The notes beneath the pieces are model-generated. The model did no database searches. It had not been told where the DNA came from and worked only from the letters and a program-made list of their open reading frames with translations. A program made the position numbers and the translations under genes. Below are positions 53,620-63,573 of a stretch of DNA of 64,000 nucleotides, one piece after another (the stretch's first letter is position 1; every line of letters begins with the position of its first letter). This DNA comes from Phytopythium helicoides (lineage: Eukaryota; Oomycota; Peronosporomycetes; Pythiales; Pythiaceae): contig JANFNE010000013.1 of the NCBI GenBank assembly GCA_024867545.1, positions 124,001 to 188,000 on the forward strand, given 5' to 3'.

Positions 53620-55716
53620 TCAGCAGCTCTCACCTCCAGCAACCGTGAGGCAAGAAGTGCGCTCGACTGACGCAAGGAGCACCATAAGCACTGACCAAAA
53701 CAGCATAAACGCGCTGATACCCAGCACGACAAATGACAGCCACTTGGGAACCTCCACAACTTCCACATCGCCCTTGATACTCACACGATCAGGTGTTTTT
53801 GAGCCGCCATACGCAGCGGATGTCTCCATACCCAAGATCTTGGCTACGGTAGGTGAGTCCACTGCAGTCAGACCAACTGGGTCTGCTGGTTGCTCGCGAT
53901 GCTCTCTGGCGTCATAAGAGCTCGACTGAGCGCTTGGAGCGGGCAGCAGCGGTAGAGCTGCAATGTTGAGCAATCGGATGACGATCGCAACAAGCACGCA
54001 GAGCATCACTTGCGATCTTGCGTGGCTCGAGTCCGCTGCATACTCGTTGTCGTAAATGTCGAATCGCTCGCCAATAGACTGCGAGAGTGAGATGGCAAAC
54101 GGAACCGCTAGGTTTCCGGCCAGCGATACAACTAGGTTGAACGACGAGCTCTCGATACCTGGCTCGACAATTTCCGTCGCAACGAACAGGACCACAAGGA
54201 ACGCAAGCGCGTCGAAGAAGGCCCCAATTTGTTCTAGAAGCAGTAGCGCTGCAGCATACCGCAACACATTGTAGACGGCGAAAAGCGAAACCACAAGTGT
54301 GATGAAAGCAGAGCCGACGATGGCGATGAATGCCAGACGCCGGCCGTACCAGTTGGTGTTGCCACCATATACAAGTTCAAGGAGCCTCCCAATCTCGCCT
54401 CCTGAACGCCGAGTCATCAGCAGAACAACAGTAATTGAAGCAGCTGAGAAGACTGCAGCGTGCACACTTGAAAAGATGCTGGTTGTGAGAAGAGCAGGAG
54501 GAGCCCAATACTCGTAGATGGCTTTTGATGTCGATGCGTAGTAGGTAAAGCACACGCGTGACACAAACGCATATGCAGTCGCAATCAAGACTGCACGACG
54601 CCGAGCAAGCCGCCAAACCGCTCGCCGACAGTCGTTCAATCGAGCCAACATTCCTGAAATGAACGTAGAGAGTTGAAATCGTGAAGAATCGTCGTCGTCA
54701 TCGTCGCCAGCCTCGCCTGATTGACGCGTTGTAGTCGAGATAACTACTTTGTCTTCGGTGATGAAAAACCAGGTCGCGGTCAGTGCTCCAATGGAGGCAA
54801 GCAGTCCAAGCACCATCATGCCGCTGATGGGTGCACCCCAGCCAAACGTTCCACCGTACTCAGAGCTACTGCAGAATAGTGCTGCGAGAAACATGGCCAC
54901 AAACTGTGCGGCATATCGCACAGAATAGACTGTTGCCATCATAACTCTGGTGCAGTTCCCGTCGTTGTGCGGCGCGAACTCAATGGTGAGGTTGGGAGTT
55001 GCATACGCATGACGATGCAGAGACTGGCGTGAATTGAAACGCTGTGCGAGCTCGAGTGTCGCGCCATCAGCTGCAACATCAGCCAGGACGAAGCCGATTG
55101 CGACCATTGTGAAGAGTGCAGCATACGTTTTCCCTGATTTCGGTGCGTCATAGTTGATTGCCGTGGCGCCGTTCTCGTTCGTGGTCAGGTACGCAGTCTC
55201 GACTGGTAGCACGACTAGAATCAGCAAGAAGATGAAACTCCAGCCCCAGCCTGCGAGCATGTACGCGCGACGTCGGGACCCGCAAATTGGGATGCAGTCG
55301 GACGCAAGTGCACCAAAAAGCTTGAGCAGCCACGGCATCGCCATCCACCGCTCTGCCGCGTATGCGAGATAGTCCTCCACGTTCAAGTAGACATTGAGGA
55401 ACGGATATGAGAGCGCCTGTAACAAACCGTGGACGACTCCCAAAGCCACGTAGTGCACCACGAGCCCCAGGTTCTCACGCGCTAACAGCAGGCGGATCGG
55501 CGACGTTCCGACCGTTAAGAGTTGCAGCTTGGGTGGCCCGATCGAGTCGGCAAGGTGCACGGGTGAGGCAGCGGACGACGGACGGCCAGTGCTGCTGATG
55601 CGATACGGCAACACGGCCTCATCGTCCAGCTCGCTGGCCGAGTCGGCAGCCGACGCCGTCTCAAGCATCGAGAACTGCTGTCGCCGCGAGTGCGGCGAGA
55701 TCATGGCGGCTGACAA
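53620..55716 (-). CDS. Folate-biopterin transporter (FBT/BT1) family protein
   Basis: A 698-residue intact ORF with about 12 hydrophobic segments and a ~70-residue polar N-terminus. The segment PWLLKLFGALASDCIPICGSRRRAY between helices 2 and 3 (core motif LFGALASDCIPI then SRRRAYM) is the hallmark of the BT1/FBT family within the major facilitator superfamily. A second family feature, ADVAADGATLELAQ, follows helix 5. FBT proteins import folates or pterins in trypanosomatids, plants and apicomplexans, and they are strongly expanded in oomycetes; substrates of the oomycete members are mostly unknown. A longer polar loop after helix 7 contains a run of Asp. A second ATG ten residues in is an alternative start. 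Confidence 0.88.
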   Translation of the reverse strand: MSAAMISPHSRRQQFSMLETASAADSASELDDEAVLPYRISSTGRPSSAASPVHLADSIGPPKLQLLTVGTSPIRLLLARENLGLVVHYVALGVVHGLLQALSYPFLNVYLNVEDYLAYAAERWMAMPWLLKLFGALASDCIPICGSRRRAYMLAGWGWSFIFLLILVVLPVETAYLTTNENGATAINYDAPKSGKTYAALFTMVAIGFVLADVAADGATLELAQRFNSRQSLHRHAYATPNLTIEFAPHNDGNCTRVMMATVYSVRYAAQFVAMFLAALFCSSSEYGGTFGWGAPISGMMVLGLLASIGALTATWFFITEDKVVISTTTRQSGEAGDDDDDDSSRFQLSTFISGMLARLNDCRRAVWRLARRRAVLIATAYAFVSRVCFTYYASTSKAIYEYWAPPALLTTSIFSSVHAAVFSAASITVVLLMTRRSGGEIGRLLELVYGGNTNWYGRRLAFIAIVGSAFITLVVSLFAVYNVLRYAAALLLLEQIGAFFDALAFLVVLFVATEIVEPGIESSSFNLVVSLAGNLAVPFAISLSQSIGERFDIYDNEYAADSSHARSQVMLCVLVAIVIRLLNIAALPLLPAPSAQSSSYDAREHREQPADPVGLTAVDSPTVAKILGMETSAAYGGSKTPDRVSIKGDVEVVEVPKWLSFVVLGISAFMLFWSVLMVLLASVERTSCLTVAGGESC

Positions 55717-56117
55717 ACGGCTGGAGGAACCCTATCACTGCTCTCGTCGCAGCTCAATCGCCAGCAGTAGCAGCACCGGTAGCAACCGTCTCAAGCGCTG
55801 GTGGCGATGGCTCGGGCCCAAGCAACGCCAGCGAACGCAGCAGCGGAGGCGGCGGAGCTCTTGGCGACTGACAGACGGGGAATGTCCATCAAAACGAGCG
55901 CGCTGTGTGGAAAAAGTTCAGTTCAAAACAGTGTGGGCCACGTAGCGATCTGGCTAGACCTGGCAGAATACATGCGTGATGGGTTTGTGGAGGTAGAACA
56001 CGTTGAAGCGCATCAACCCTCTCGACTTGAAGTGAGTCCATTCATACGACACCTACAGAAGTAATGAACGATACACTACCCGCATACCCTCAGTCGGCGG
56101 ACAAGTGAACGAACGCC
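55717..56117. other. Intergenic, FBT transporter / dihydroxyacetone kinase
   Basis: 401 bp. Contains the FBT promoter and the kinase 3' end. Frames here have no domain. Confidence 0.5.
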
Positions 56118-57878
56118 CTAGCTGGACGCGACGGCGTCCGCCACGGCCTGGATCCAGAACGCAGCAGCCATGGCGCCGGGGTCCGGGATGTTGGCGGCGA
56201 ACTCCTCGCCAACGTATCCCGATCGACCGAACGCCTTCGAAGTCGGAATGCTCTTGGTTCCCTCGGCTCCCTTGAGTGCGGCGGCGGCGGCAGCGGCAGC
56301 GAGTGCCACGCCGTCCTTCGAGCTGCTCTCGATGACCGCACGTTCCGACGGCAGCAGAGCATCCATCATAGTGCGGGATCCCTCGTGAGCACCGCCGTAC
56401 TTGTGCACAGCATCGATACCCGCGCGGAAAGCCGCCGCCCACGACGAAGCGGTGACTTCCTTGCTCTCTTCGAGCTTCAGAGCCGCAGCAGTGATGAAGA
56501 TCACGTACAGCACACCGGAGGTACCACCCGCGCTGCCAGCAACAGAGTCGGCAAGCGCACGCAGGGTCGAGGCAGGTTCGTTCAGAGGGTAGTGGTTGCG
56601 CATGTCGGAAAGAATCTTCTCGGCCGCGTTCTTGAACGTTGTTCCACAGTCACCATCGCCAACCTTGGAATCCCAGTTCGTAAGCGCCGGCTCATGCTGG
56701 ATGAGCGACTCGCACACAGACGTGATGCATTTCTCGAGCAGCAGTCCCTGGTTCGACAGCTGCGCAGGACGCGTGTACGTCTTCTTGGCGACAGTCGGGA
56801 CCTCCGCCGTGATGAATGACCCCTTGACATCGGACTTGGACAGGTCGTACGGCGAGTAGTTCCAGCCAGTCGCAGTTGTGGCGGTATCAAAGTATCCAAG
56901 CAGCTCGGGGTCGCCGTTCGAGTTCCACAGCGTCAGCGAGAAACCTGCCATGTCGAGCGCAGTCATGAAAGAACCCACGAGCATGCGCTCCACCTCGATG
57001 CCCTTGCTCGTCAGCGCCTGGACAGCGTACTTGGCAACCACGAAGAGCTCCATGGTGGTCGTGGCGCCAAGGTTGTTGACCATGAGCACGGCCTTGGAGC
57101 CGCTGCTCAGCGCCAGTCCAACTGGCGACTGGTTCGTGATGATGCGCTCAATGAGCGCCTCGGTGAGCTCTGGCACATCTTGCTGGCTGCGCTTCTCGAT
57201 GCCCGGCTCGCCGTGGATGCCCAGTCCGACCTCCATCTCGTCGTCTCCGAGCAGGCGGCTGGCCTCCTGGCCCGGGAGTGTACAGGGCTTGATGGCGACG
57301 CCCATGGTGCCGATCTTGCTGGTGGACGTGAGGTTCTCGACCATGTCCACGATGGCCGCGAGGTCCTTGCCTGCGGCAGCGGCAGCGCCCGCGAGCTTGT
57401 GCACGAGCACGGTGCCACTGAGTCCGCGGCGTCCGGCACTAGCGTTGACGACGGCGACGTCCTCTCCGACGACGACCATGTCGACCTTGAGTCCCTCGGA
57501 CTTGGCCTGCTCGACGGCAAGGCCGAAGTTGATGCGGTCGCCCGTGTAGTTCTTGACGATGAGCAGGCAGCCCTTGGGTCCGGCGACGAGGCGGATGGCC
57601 GTGAGCACCTGCTGCGTGGACGGCGAGGCGAACACGTCGCCGCAGATGACGCCCGTGAGCATGCGCTCGCCGATGTAGCCGGCGTGCGCGGGCTCGTGGC
57701 CGCTGCCGCCTCCCGAGAGCAGCGTCACCTGACGCTCGCGGATGGCGCGGAAGTCGCGGTGCACGATCACGCGCTCGGCGCGCTCCAGCAGCAGGTGCGG
57801 CTGCGCCAGCACGAGGCCCTCGACCATGTCGCCCACGATGCCGGCGCCGTCGCGCACGAGCTGCTTGGCCTTGGTCAT
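56118..57878 (-). CDS. Dihydroxyacetone kinase (triokinase type)
   Basis: 586 residues, intact, the usual length of ATP-dependent single-chain dihydroxyacetone kinases. The DhaK domain (1-~330) has GGGSGHEPAHAGYIG (~56-70) and His222 in GLGIHGEPGIE, the residue that binds substrate covalently as a hemiaminal. The C-terminal DhaL domain has VGDGDCGTTF (Mg-ATP binding), LRALADSVAGSAGGTSG-type loop (ADSVAGSAGGTSGVLY) and a GYVGEE end. It makes dihydroxyacetone phosphate from dihydroxyacetone and often also phosphorylates glyceraldehyde, feeding glycerol carbon into glycolysis. This could use glycerol released by the lipase pathway in this region (inference). Cytosolic; no targeting peptide seen. 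Start at the ATG at 57878. Confidence 0.95.
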   Translation of the reverse strand: MTKAKQLVRDGAGIVGDMVEGLVLAQPHLLLERAERVIVHRDFRAIRERQVTLLSGGGSGHEPAHAGYIGERMLTGVICGDVFASPSTQQVLTAIRLVAGPKGCLLIVKNYTGDRINFGLAVEQAKSEGLKVDMVVVGEDVAVVNASAGRRGLSGTVLVHKLAGAAAAAGKDLAAIVDMVENLTSTSKIGTMGVAIKPCTLPGQEASRLLGDDEMEVGLGIHGEPGIEKRSQQDVPELTEALIERIITNQSPVGLALSSGSKAVLMVNNLGATTTMELFVVAKYAVQALTSKGIEVERMLVGSFMTALDMAGFSLTLWNSNGDPELLGYFDTATTATGWNYSPYDLSKSDVKGSFITAEVPTVAKKTYTRPAQLSNQGLLLEKCITSVCESLIQHEPALTNWDSKVGDGDCGTTFKNAAEKILSDMRNHYPLNEPASTLRALADSVAGSAGGTSGVLYVIFITAAALKLEESKEVTASSWAAAFRAGIDAVHKYGGAHEGSRTMMDALLPSERAVIESSSKDGVALAAAAAAAALKGAEGTKSIPTSKAFGRSGYVGEEFAANIPDPGAMAAAFWIQAVADAVASS

Positions 57879-59036
57879 GACGGATCGAAGACGCGGTGGG
57901 GGGCGGTGGACTTTCTTGGCGCTTGGGCTCTAGTCGGCGAGTCGCGGAATGAGCGGTGGATACCGTCGCCAGATTGAACCTGGCGAATGTATGGGGATGA
58001 GTATGAGATGACCGACGTTGAAGAACGGGCGGCTGTTGATGCGCGTCAAAGTGAGGGTCGGGGGTGAGTCGCTTGCTGGTGACTGCGCTCTCTATAGCGA
58101 CGGACGAAGGAGAACGACGACGTAGCAATCCACGAATCTGCGAGCCCGACACATCGAGGCGATGGGAGCGACACAGTTGGAGCCGCACATTGCGTTGCAG
58201 TCGCGGCGGAGCGCTGATCGTGTCTGCCGAGGCGGTATCTTTGCGCGCGGCAGTTGCATCTGCTGCGCAGCCAGTTGCATTCGCTTCGCGATGGCATTCG
58301 ACCGTGTGCCTGGTTGCTCCTGGGTTCACCCCCGCATGAGACCATCCCCAGGCTACCGTGCTCCTCCCCGGTAGTCGCGCTTCCTCATTTAACGCCGTTG
58401 ACCCGCGCGGCATCATCGAACACGCGGTATTCACGCGGTCACCAGACAGTAGGCTCTTGGCAGCGGCTCCATCTTAGTGATCGATCGAACAGAAGCGAAC
58501 CCTTTTTGCGGCTACAAAGCAACAACCACGCAGTTCGATTGGGTGGTTGCGGACCATCGATCGGACCCCAGGTGTCGCTCGGTGAGCCATTCGGAATTCA
58601 AGAAACCCTCGTGGATCGTTGGGGTTCTAATCATCGATAGAGCGCGGCACGAAACACATCAAAGTGAGCTGCAGCTGCAGCAGTAGGAACTATCCTTTCA
58701 CCATGATCGCAGCGCTCAAGATGGACGAGCACACGGGGTCGATTTCTGTCTTTTATCCACGAGTACCGTTAAACCATGATGCTATAACGGGTCACCGCAG
58801 CAGAACAGCATTCCCTTACAGAACAGCATAGCACACGGTAGCACCGCACATAAAAGTTCTTGCGATCTGAAGCCGTACCTGTCGAGCTCATGACAGCTGA
58901 GCCTCGTATACCGCACGTGTGTTCGCCAAATTCAGAGCTGGTCGACTAGTGTGACGTGGTGTTTCCGATCGAGCATGTGCGTCATGTGACCAAGCAGCAA
59001 GCGATGGATCGTCCAGCGTCTGTTCCGTCTGGTTAC
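57879..59036. other. Intergenic, dihydroxyacetone kinase / orphan gene copy B
   Basis: About 1.15 kb with no supported gene. Short frames on both strands lack domains. Confidence 0.45.
57974..57991 (-). promoter_or_regulatory. Initiator-like element upstream of dihydroxyacetone kinase
   Basis: On the minus strand TACATTCGCCAGGTTC lies ~100 bp before the ATG at 57878 and matches most of the oomycete initiator consensus (CATTYBNCAWTTT core). Confidence 0.45.
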
Positions 59037-60615
59037 GGCGGAAATGGCTACAGATCCACTTCAACATCAACAATGGACGATCTGCTGCGGATCCTGACCA
59101 ACCTCTTGGTGCGCTGCTGCTACACGTCGAACCCCACGAGCACTGGATGGTCACATGGTATCGCTCCACTCACCCGCCATCGCTTAGCCCAGGCTGCATC
59201 GGACCTTTCCGAGGCTTTTCCCCAAAATCCCCACATACAAACACCAAGTCAACTCGGGTTGCCTTTTCCAGCCAAGCCCTCACTTTCCTTCTCGCCGCCA
59301 ACAGAGCAAGCCCAGCCTCCAGCCTCCAGCCAGTATGAGCGCCGCCGCCGTCGCCACCGCCGTCCTCTCGCTCGCCGCGCTCGCCTCCCTGCTGGCGCTC
59401 GCCGTTTGCTCGGCGCTGCTCGTCGCCGTCGTCTGTGCGACGCAGCAGCTGCTGCTGCTCTCGTCGGCCTCCAACGCATCTCCCGCCACGCGTTCCACCT
59501 TCGCGACGGCCTCCACGGCTGCGAACGACGCCAAGGAGGCCACAAGCCTCGCCGACGACGTCTCGATGGACCTAGAGAAGCGAACCACCGCCTCAGTCCA
59601 CGCTGAAGTCAAGGCTGAATTTGAAGCTGAAGTGGACTCGACGACGGACGAGGACGACAGCGACAGCGACTACTACCGAGAGTCAGAGCGTCTAGCCGTC
59701 GAGAGCGAGCACCAGCCGAAACCATACGGCTCGAACGAGGCGTCAAGCGACTTCTCCGCCTCGGATTGCTCCGAGTGCGACAAAGACCAAGATGAAGATC
59801 AAGATGAAGACGATGAGCTCGAGTACGGCAAGAGCCAAAACTACGACGACAACTACCACTACGAGAGCGATGCCAACTCAGAGAACGAAGAGTGCCTGTC
59901 GGTCCAGCGCAAGCTCAACTTCGACGACATTAGCCTCGACGGCGTTGGCAAGGAGGAGGAGGAGGAGGAGGAGGAGGAGCCGACGTTCGTCACTCCTGTC
60001 ACTGCTGTCGCTCCCGTTCCTGCTCCCGCAACAGACCCAGAAGAGCTGCGGTACGCGAACAACCCGAAGGTGCTCGCCGACTACAGGGAGCTCGTCGCCA
60101 GCTTCCGTGCAGCCCGCGCCGAGCATGAGCGGAACCAGAGGCGTGAGTTTCAGCTGCGGCACTTTGTGTCGCAAGGCCGCCGCCGATGTGACAGCAGCAG
60201 TGTCATGATCAGCAGCAACAACAACTTGGAGCAGCCGGCCGCGACGACCACAGCCTCTCTGCCTGCCGTCACCCAGCGGCGAGACACACGGTTCGTCTCT
60301 CTCGGTCGCCGACGCGAGGAGCAAGCCTCCAAAATCGCAGCTGCTGCTGGCGCTACCACAATCGCCACCTCGGCCCCAACCATGTCGAGGCGATCGGCAC
60401 AGACTCGCGCCGCCAAGTCCACCGTTCGTCCGCGCTGGCGCTGATCGAGTTAATTGAGTTGAGTCTCATCGGCAACGGCCAGTCCGCTCGATCATAATTT
60501 ATTGTGTAGTGTGCATGTGCGTTGGACGAGCACCTTCCTACATGTTCATCCATGTTCATGCTCTCATAAGAACACTTCAAGCTATAACAAATAAACAAAC
60601 AAACGCGCATGAGAC
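59037..60615. repeat. Segmental duplication, copy B (inverted partner at 28858-30478)
   Basis: The same 1.6-kb block as copy A, in opposite orientation and ~29 kb away. It includes 5' flank, gene and 3' flank down to the AAATAAACAAACAAAC tract. Identity extends into non-coding flanks. Confidence 0.9.
59335..60444 (+). CDS. Orphan acidic membrane-anchored protein, copy B
   Basis: 369 residues, a close paralogue of the protein at 29026-30162. The N-terminus MSAAAVATAVLSLAALASLL starts a hydrophobic segment of ~40 residues. The middle is Ser/Asp/Glu-rich with nine Glu encoded by a GAG run. The conserved block RYANNPKVLADYRELV ... RREFQLRHFVSQGRRR and the Ala/Thr/Arg-rich end (PRWR) follow. Compared with copy A it lacks an eight-residue Tyr/Asp-rich stretch and has scattered substitutions, all preserving the frame. 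The family is unknown to me; the layout suggests a single-pass or secreted protein with a disordered acidic domain. Confidence 0.7.
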   Translation: MSAAAVATAVLSLAALASLLALAVCSALLVAVVCATQQLLLLSSASNASPATRSTFATASTAANDAKEATSLADDVSMDLEKRTTASVHAEVKAEFEAEVDSTTDEDDSDSDYYRESERLAVESEHQPKPYGSNEASSDFSASDCSECDKDQDEDQDEDDELEYGKSQNYDDNYHYESDANSENEECLSVQRKLNFDDISLDGVGKEEEEEEEEEPTFVTPVTAVAPVPAPATDPEELRYANNPKVLADYRELVASFRAARAEHERNQRREFQLRHFVSQGRRRCDSSSVMISSNNNLEQPAATTTASLPAVTQRRDTRFVSLGRRREEQASKIAAAAGATTIATSAPTMSRRSAQTRAAKSTVRPRWR

Positions 60616-61227
60616 TTAGGCGATTCATTGCTGTTTGATTTTTTCGAGCAGCGCAATTGCATACCGTCTGATTACGATGCCATCGCAGATTTCTCTTCTC
60701 GCTATGAGTTGGCATTATTCGCGGTCGCACACAGTTTGGCTCTTGCATTCGATATTATAATACGCAACAAAAACTGCCAGCAGTCTTATCAATCAACTTC
60801 TTCACATCGGACCTGCCGACGCTGCTAGACTAAATCGGGGTTCGAGACATCCTCGTGGGAATGAGGATGCGAACTTCTCGGACAACACAAGACTTCATCG
60901 CGTTTTTGATACACAACTTCGAGAGTAGTTGCTGTGGGGTTACCTTAGTCTCAAGCATTTCGTTGAGAGCCTTTAGACTGTCCAGCCAAACGAGAGCATC
61001 AGCACCGAAAAATAAGCAATCAAGAGAAAACACCAAATGTAGCTCACTCGCCAAAGTTGACAAAGCTCTCTCTCGTTCACGTTGCGTTAAGATGAGCAGT
61101 GATGAATGCGAGGACACAGACTTTACAGAGACATTCTGTGCTCGAGTCTGAAATGTGAACCTGCGTACGTCATCGACAATAAATCGAGACAGTATATGGA
61201 AGTACTTCGAAGTAGTATATTTCTTCG
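60616..61227. other. Intergenic, orphan copy B / 4TM gene A
   Basis: 612 bp. A minus-strand frame at 60830-61117 (95 codons) has reasonable amino-acid composition but no start context, domain or splice partner that I could find. Confidence 0.4.
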
Positions 61228-62102
61228 CTATTCAAAGCATATGCACAAACAGCACAGGGCATTTGTGGCGAGGATCGGCACTGCGAGAAAAAGAGCATTC
61301 CACAATCGTCAGACATGGTGCTGCTAGACAAATTGCTCCTTGCAATAAACTCACCGTCTGCAGAATCTGGCATCAATAGAACGACCACAATAGCGTTCAA
61401 CATCACGGCGACAACGCTCATTGTGGTGGAAGAACTTCCCTGAAGGTCGATAGTATCTTGCAGCATGTTTGTTTGGAAATACCAGAGTATGATCACCAAT
61501 ATTCCGGAAACAACAGCAAATATGATCGCAAAGATCGCCATCGCCATCAACACGGGACTGAAACGACGGCGAAGAGCTACCACAGTGAGCAGGATAAACG
61601 CGAATATACCCGTGCCCACACTGATTCCTCCAAACCCAAGCGAAGCCTTCCCCACACCACTACACGATCTCTCCAGAAATTCACCAAACTCGATCTCGTT
61701 TGCGCCTGCCAAGTAAGCCAGCATCTTTATAAACGTTGATAATGTCAAATCTCCAGCCGCTTCAGCGTTGCCATACGCTTCGCAGACGCTGAGTCCTGAA
61801 AACTCGGACGTGTTCGAAAACTGATCGGTTATCTTCGTAAGATTGTATGATGAGGGAGTGTGAAAGTGGAAACAGCGACTGAATGTCGGGTACTCGGTGA
61901 TGCTGGACCCATTCTTTCGCAGCTCGATATCGGCGCAGAATCCCCACACACCCGCCGTGAAGTCCGATTTTGCAAGCTCATCTGCGAGGGAACCATCGAT
62001 CTCGTGTCCTTTCGACCACTCTGGCAGTGCGAGTGCTATGGTGTTTAGCGCGATTGAAATGAAGAGAAGCGCCATCGCTGGCAATGAGCACTCGAAGTCC
62101 AT
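61228..62102 (-). CDS. Claudin-like four-transmembrane protein A
   Basis: Two exons, 62102-61355 and 61280-61228 (intron of 74 nt, GTGAGT ... CTCGCAG), ~266 residues. Layout: transmembrane helix 1 from residue ~8 (MALLFISIALNTIALALP), a long extracellular loop with GVWGFC and three further cysteines (RCF, SVC and FLERSC), then helices 2-4 close together and a short cytosolic end. The W-G-F-C motif after helix 1 recalls the W-GLW-C-C motif of claudins/PMP22, but overall similarity is only architectural. The start MDFECS is preferred over an in-frame ATG 21 codons upstream because helix 1 follows directly. It diverges from the paralogue B at 62500 and shares with it the last intron's position and phase. 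Confidence 0.7.
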
Positions 62103-62499
62103 CTTGCCCTCGTCAGTGTCTCGGTCAATTTTGAATGCAGCTCTTGTTCTTTGTCGTCCTGTCAAACAGAAGTATTCGCCGTGGGTCCTCCGCTACTTGC
62201 TGACCTTGAACAGCTTGGTCGCATGCGTGGGCGCCACTTGCTTTGTAGCAAACTGCCCAATACACATTTGAACGCAAATGTATCATCGACTCCTCTGGGA
62301 AGTGTAGCCATTGGTCCGTTCGACCGACTATACCACATTCAAATCCATACAAAAATCCAACATGTACCCGTTTCAAATCATCAAACATTGCGCCAGAAGA
62401 CTTTCAACTGCCCACCACAGGTCCGACTCAATAAGCAGCCGTCACACCAGAAAACTCGCACCTGAGCGCAGTCCACACACCACCTGCACCAACAACTCC
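62103..62499. other. Divergent promoter of 4TM genes A and B
   Basis: 397 bp between divergent paralogues. CCACATTCAAATCC near 62334 is a partial initiator match on the + strand. Confidence 0.4.
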
Positions 62500-63350
62500 A
62501 TGAAGTGCACTCCAGTCGCAGCCGGCGCACTCATCACGCTCTTCGTCGCCCTCGTGCTCAACATTATCGCGTTCTCGCTGCCCTCGTGGTCCACGAGCTA
62601 TGGCATTGACAGCGGCTTGCTTGTGGACCATAAGCGCAACACTGGAGACTTTGCAACAGGACCATGGGGATTCTGCACAGATGTCAGCCTAGGCTCCTCC
62701 AGCGACACGACCAACCACTGTTACCTCTTCCGCACGTCGTCATCGTACGACTTTGCCACGTTCGGCAACGGTTTTCGAGCCAACTTCTCAGAGCACAGCG
62801 TGTGTGAGGGATACAGGACAGCCAAGAGTGGAAATGAGTCCGTCGAGCTCGAGTACGTCAGTGAGATTGCTGACGTTGCGGGCTTGAACGCCACGAGCTT
62901 CGGCAAGTTCCTCCACTCGTCGTGCGGAGGAACAGGCCAAAGCACGCTCGCGTTCGCGATTTTGAGCATCCTCGCCACTCTGCTCGGGTTTCTGCTTCTT
63001 GTGGTGGGAATGACTTGTCGGAAGACGGACTCTCGGGTCATCTTTCTGGGTCGCCTGATGATCGCGTTGGCAGCGATCAGTGCGCTGTTGACGTTCATCT
63101 TGTGGCTCGTACAGTCAAAGTCTCTCAACGATGAAGACAGAGTGAAGTATGGTGCTTCATTCCAGCTCAGTGTGGTAGGAGCGGCATTCAACCTTGCTGC
63201 TATGGGGTTTGTCGCTGCCTACCGTGATGATGGTGAGCGCTCTGCCAATGTTTGAGAATGACGAGATCCTAATCAGCTTCTTTTGTCTGCGCAGTCGATG
63301 CCCTCGATCTGGTATGGATGGGACCTCTGTATATCTGCGCGAACTGGTAG
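62500..63350 (+). CDS. Claudin-like four-transmembrane protein B
   Basis: Two exons, 62500-63232 and 63295-63350 (intron of 62 nt, GTGAGC ... TGCGCAG), 262 residues. Helix 1 (ALITLFVALVLNIIAFSLP) is followed by PSWS, GPWGFC, a loop with NHCYLF, SVCEGY and FLHSSC, then three helices (TLAFAILSILATLLGFLLLVV; LMIALAAISALLTFILWLV; SFQLSVVGAAFNLAAMGFV). The four loop cysteines match protein A. If unspliced, the frame ends 22 nt into the intron, at 63255. The start at 62500 is chosen because helix 1 follows it; upstream codons of the open frame are polar. Confidence 0.72.
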
Positions 63351-63573
63351 TGAGAGCGAATAGCGCGCAACGCGCGCAGTGTAGTGGAAGGGTGGGAGAC
63401 TTCAAGTTCTCCACCATTCAGTAGAGCCGCTGTACAGTGTATAATATTACTTAGACCTCCGCTCCGATAAAATGAAAATCACTCGACGGAGACATGCTCC
63501 AAAACATCCAGGCAGTCTGGACACCATATTCCTGCTCGAGCTGACATATCACTGATGTCTTCTTTGTCTACAG

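Noticed and set aside
28858..60615. The inverted 1.6-kb duplicates as a transposon.
   Set aside because: No terminal repeats, target-site duplications, transposase or reverse transcriptase were visible, and both copies contain the same ordinary gene plus flanks.
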